DNA from: Neodiprion pinetum
Lineage: Eukaryota > Arthropoda > Insecta > Hymenoptera > Diprionidae
Length of the DNA stretch: 64,000 bases
Assembly (NCBI RefSeq): GCF_021155775.2
Contig: NC_060233.1
Coordinates: 42,635,609-42,699,608 of the forward strand
Direction of reading: 5' to 3'
Below, piece after piece: positions 62,401 through 64,000 of the stretch (position 1 is the first letter of the stretch; each line of letters begins with the position of its first letter). The notes under the pieces were generated by a model. It made no database searches and was not told where the DNA came from. It saw nothing but the letters and a program-made list of their open reading frames with translations. Both the position numbers and the translations under genes were made by a program.

Positions 62401-64000
62401 AACCGTTGGCCGATGGAGCTGAAAAGAAGGTGGAATAACCTAAGCTGGAAATTACCCGAAACTGCGCGGCAAGGGGTCGATGATGCAGCAGAATTAAGGG
62501 CAAGAAGACGCACCCAAAAGGGACGGCTTGCTTGTGTGTACATTGTCTGAGAAGTGCAGGGTCTGCGGTGGATAAGATCGGAGCCAAAGTTCCATGAATA
62601 CATCCAGGCTTCGGTCAGTACTTTACGGGTAACCCTCCAAGGTATAAACTTTGCTAATTCGCATTCAAATCTAGAAATCTTGATACGGTGTGTGAAATTG
62701 CAGCCTTCGAAGAACCCCGTAACTTCGTCCTGAAATTTGAACTCGTCTCGAACGAACAGAAATCTCTGTAACAGGCACGATTCATTTACATTTCTTGAGC
62801 TACGGATATACCGAGTTTCGAAATGAGCGGAAAGTTTCCCAAATTATCTTTCCCGATTACACTTCAAATCCCGCTGCTCCGAAATACACGGTAGCCATTT
62901 ACCGAATCTCATGTAACCGTGCGGAATGAATTAACCGTACCTGCGGCCTGTCGCCGCGTCTAGTTGGCTGCATTTGCTCAAAATTACATCGAGAAACATG
63001 TGTTGGAGTAAAGATTCTACCGAACCTGAAATTACAAGCAATATATCTTGCCACTTGCCGTCTTCCGATGTGTTTGAACTTTTCACTGCACAGTTTGACG
63101 CGAGAAAAGAAATTACTCGATTCAAAAAAGTTCCCTGATTTCGCTCAAATCGGTGGATTCAAAATTAAACAGAGTAGCATGAGCCGTAAACCGGTTACTT
63201 TAAACGGGACGAGAATTTTGAATATGAGCTTGCGGCCCGTTTCAGATGAGTCTATTTCGAGTAAGCTCAAACACATTCACGTATTTCGTTCTGGGACTAC
63301 GGCTGAGTTCGACTTACGTCCAAATTGCAGAAGTCGGAACGTGAATTGACCGACGTATTTTCGTCAGTATGAGTAAAAAAAAGGCTGGTCCGAAATCAAT
63401 TTAGGATCGTAAGGGATTACCTCCGACAGCGAATAGCGGGACGTCTGTGCCCAAACCACTCAGACAATTGATGGCGGAGCTCTCAGATTCACCTGCCACG
63501 AGATCGAACTCCGAACAAACAATACGCGTTGTTCATTCGGTTAGCAATGTGAGGATTTTTCTCACAGATTGGCTGGATATTTGCCAGCAGCGATACGGAG
63601 GACTCTTTCAGCCGCGGAGGAGGAATAAGAGAAGGAGGAAGGCGCGAGGAAAGATTTGTCGGACCGACCCTCTTCGCCGACTCTCAAGCTCAAAGAGTTC
63701 ATTTGAAATTCCAATTTTACCGCGTCTGAACAATTTCTTCCCGGTCTATGGGAACAACACCCTGAACCGGCCCGACATGCCGGATGTTTGCGTACATAGA
63801 AGAGTGTATTCGCGGTGTAGCGAAACCTCCAGTAACCAGTCCGCATCCGATCCATCCATGCCAGACGCAGAACCGACGCGAATTATCGGCCAATCCGAAA
63901 CAATTCGAAATTCGTTTTTATTTTCTTTTCTTTTCTTTATACCATTCACCCGAATAGAATTACTTCGCTTCATCGTATTCTCATTTCTCGTTCCTTCTCG
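59440..64000. other. Gene-free stretch
   Basis: No recognisable gene. Open frames at 61218-61589 and 62153-62603 lack domains, signal peptides and splice structure. The GC content rises after about 61.7 kb. The region may be intergenic or intronic. Confidence 0.45.

Overview
This is animal nuclear DNA, most likely from a hymenopteran insect; a sawfly-type or other non-Apis hymenopteran is my guess, at low certainty. The evidence is small GT-AG introns, TATA plus arthropod-type initiators, an MBF2/'salivary secreted peptide' gene, a tandem cluster of yellow/major-royal-jelly-protein (MRJP) genes, and insect-type DNA transposons. Most of the 64 kb is non-coding. Nearly all open frames in the first 35 kb and the last 5 kb look like chance frames.

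Layout. 1-4.1 kb: no gene seen. 4.1-4.9 kb (minus): a complete two-coding-exon MBF2-family secreted peptide gene with TATA, TCAGT initiator, 5'UTR intron, GATA-like sites and poly(A) signal. 5-22.4 kb: no gene seen. 22.46-22.91 kb: a diverged tandem duplication of about 0.22 kb. 22.95-24.76 kb: a decayed Helitron-like transposon with a 5' TC end, a 25-bp tandem repeat, a dead OTU-protease/AT-hook reading frame, and a 3' end made of five consecutive hairpins finishing in CTAG|T. 24.8-35.1 kb: no gene seen.

35.1-57.8 kb: a minus-strand cluster of four intact yellow/MRJP genes, called Y1-Y4 here in coordinate order. All have five coding exons with identical intron phases (1,0,0,0). The encoded proteins are 427, 413, 409 and 445 aa, each with a signal peptide. 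Y1, Y2 and Y4 also have a non-coding first exon driven by a shared promoter module (TATAAAT, then a conserved TCGAGGCA..AGACAC start-site motif). Y3 has a different promoter. Between Y2 and Y3 lies an internally deleted pseudogene with remnants of exons 2, 5 and 6 and perhaps of the promoter. Between Y3 and Y4 lie a relic last exon and a large imperfect palindrome (about 0.48 kb per arm). Y1 and Y2 form a recent tandem duplicate that includes about 2 kb of upstream DNA. A 264-bp stretch spanning part of exon 4, intron 3 and most of exon 3 differs at only 4 positions, while exon 5 is strongly diverged. This mosaic pattern suggests gene conversion. A conserved upstream block recurs about 1.5-1.8 kb from the matching promoter of Y1, Y2 and Y4.

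58.14-58.85 kb: a 710-bp non-autonomous piggyBac-like element with TTAA target duplications, 15-bp perfect terminal inverted repeats and internal GGGGTCC..GGACCCC palindromes. 59.3-64 kb: no gene seen.

The cluster reads as a birth-and-death locus for secreted beta-propeller proteins: tandem duplication with promoters, local homogenisation, fast divergence of one exon, and decay of some copies. Exon boundaries were read by eye from splice sites and frame continuity across paralogues; no alignment program or database was used.
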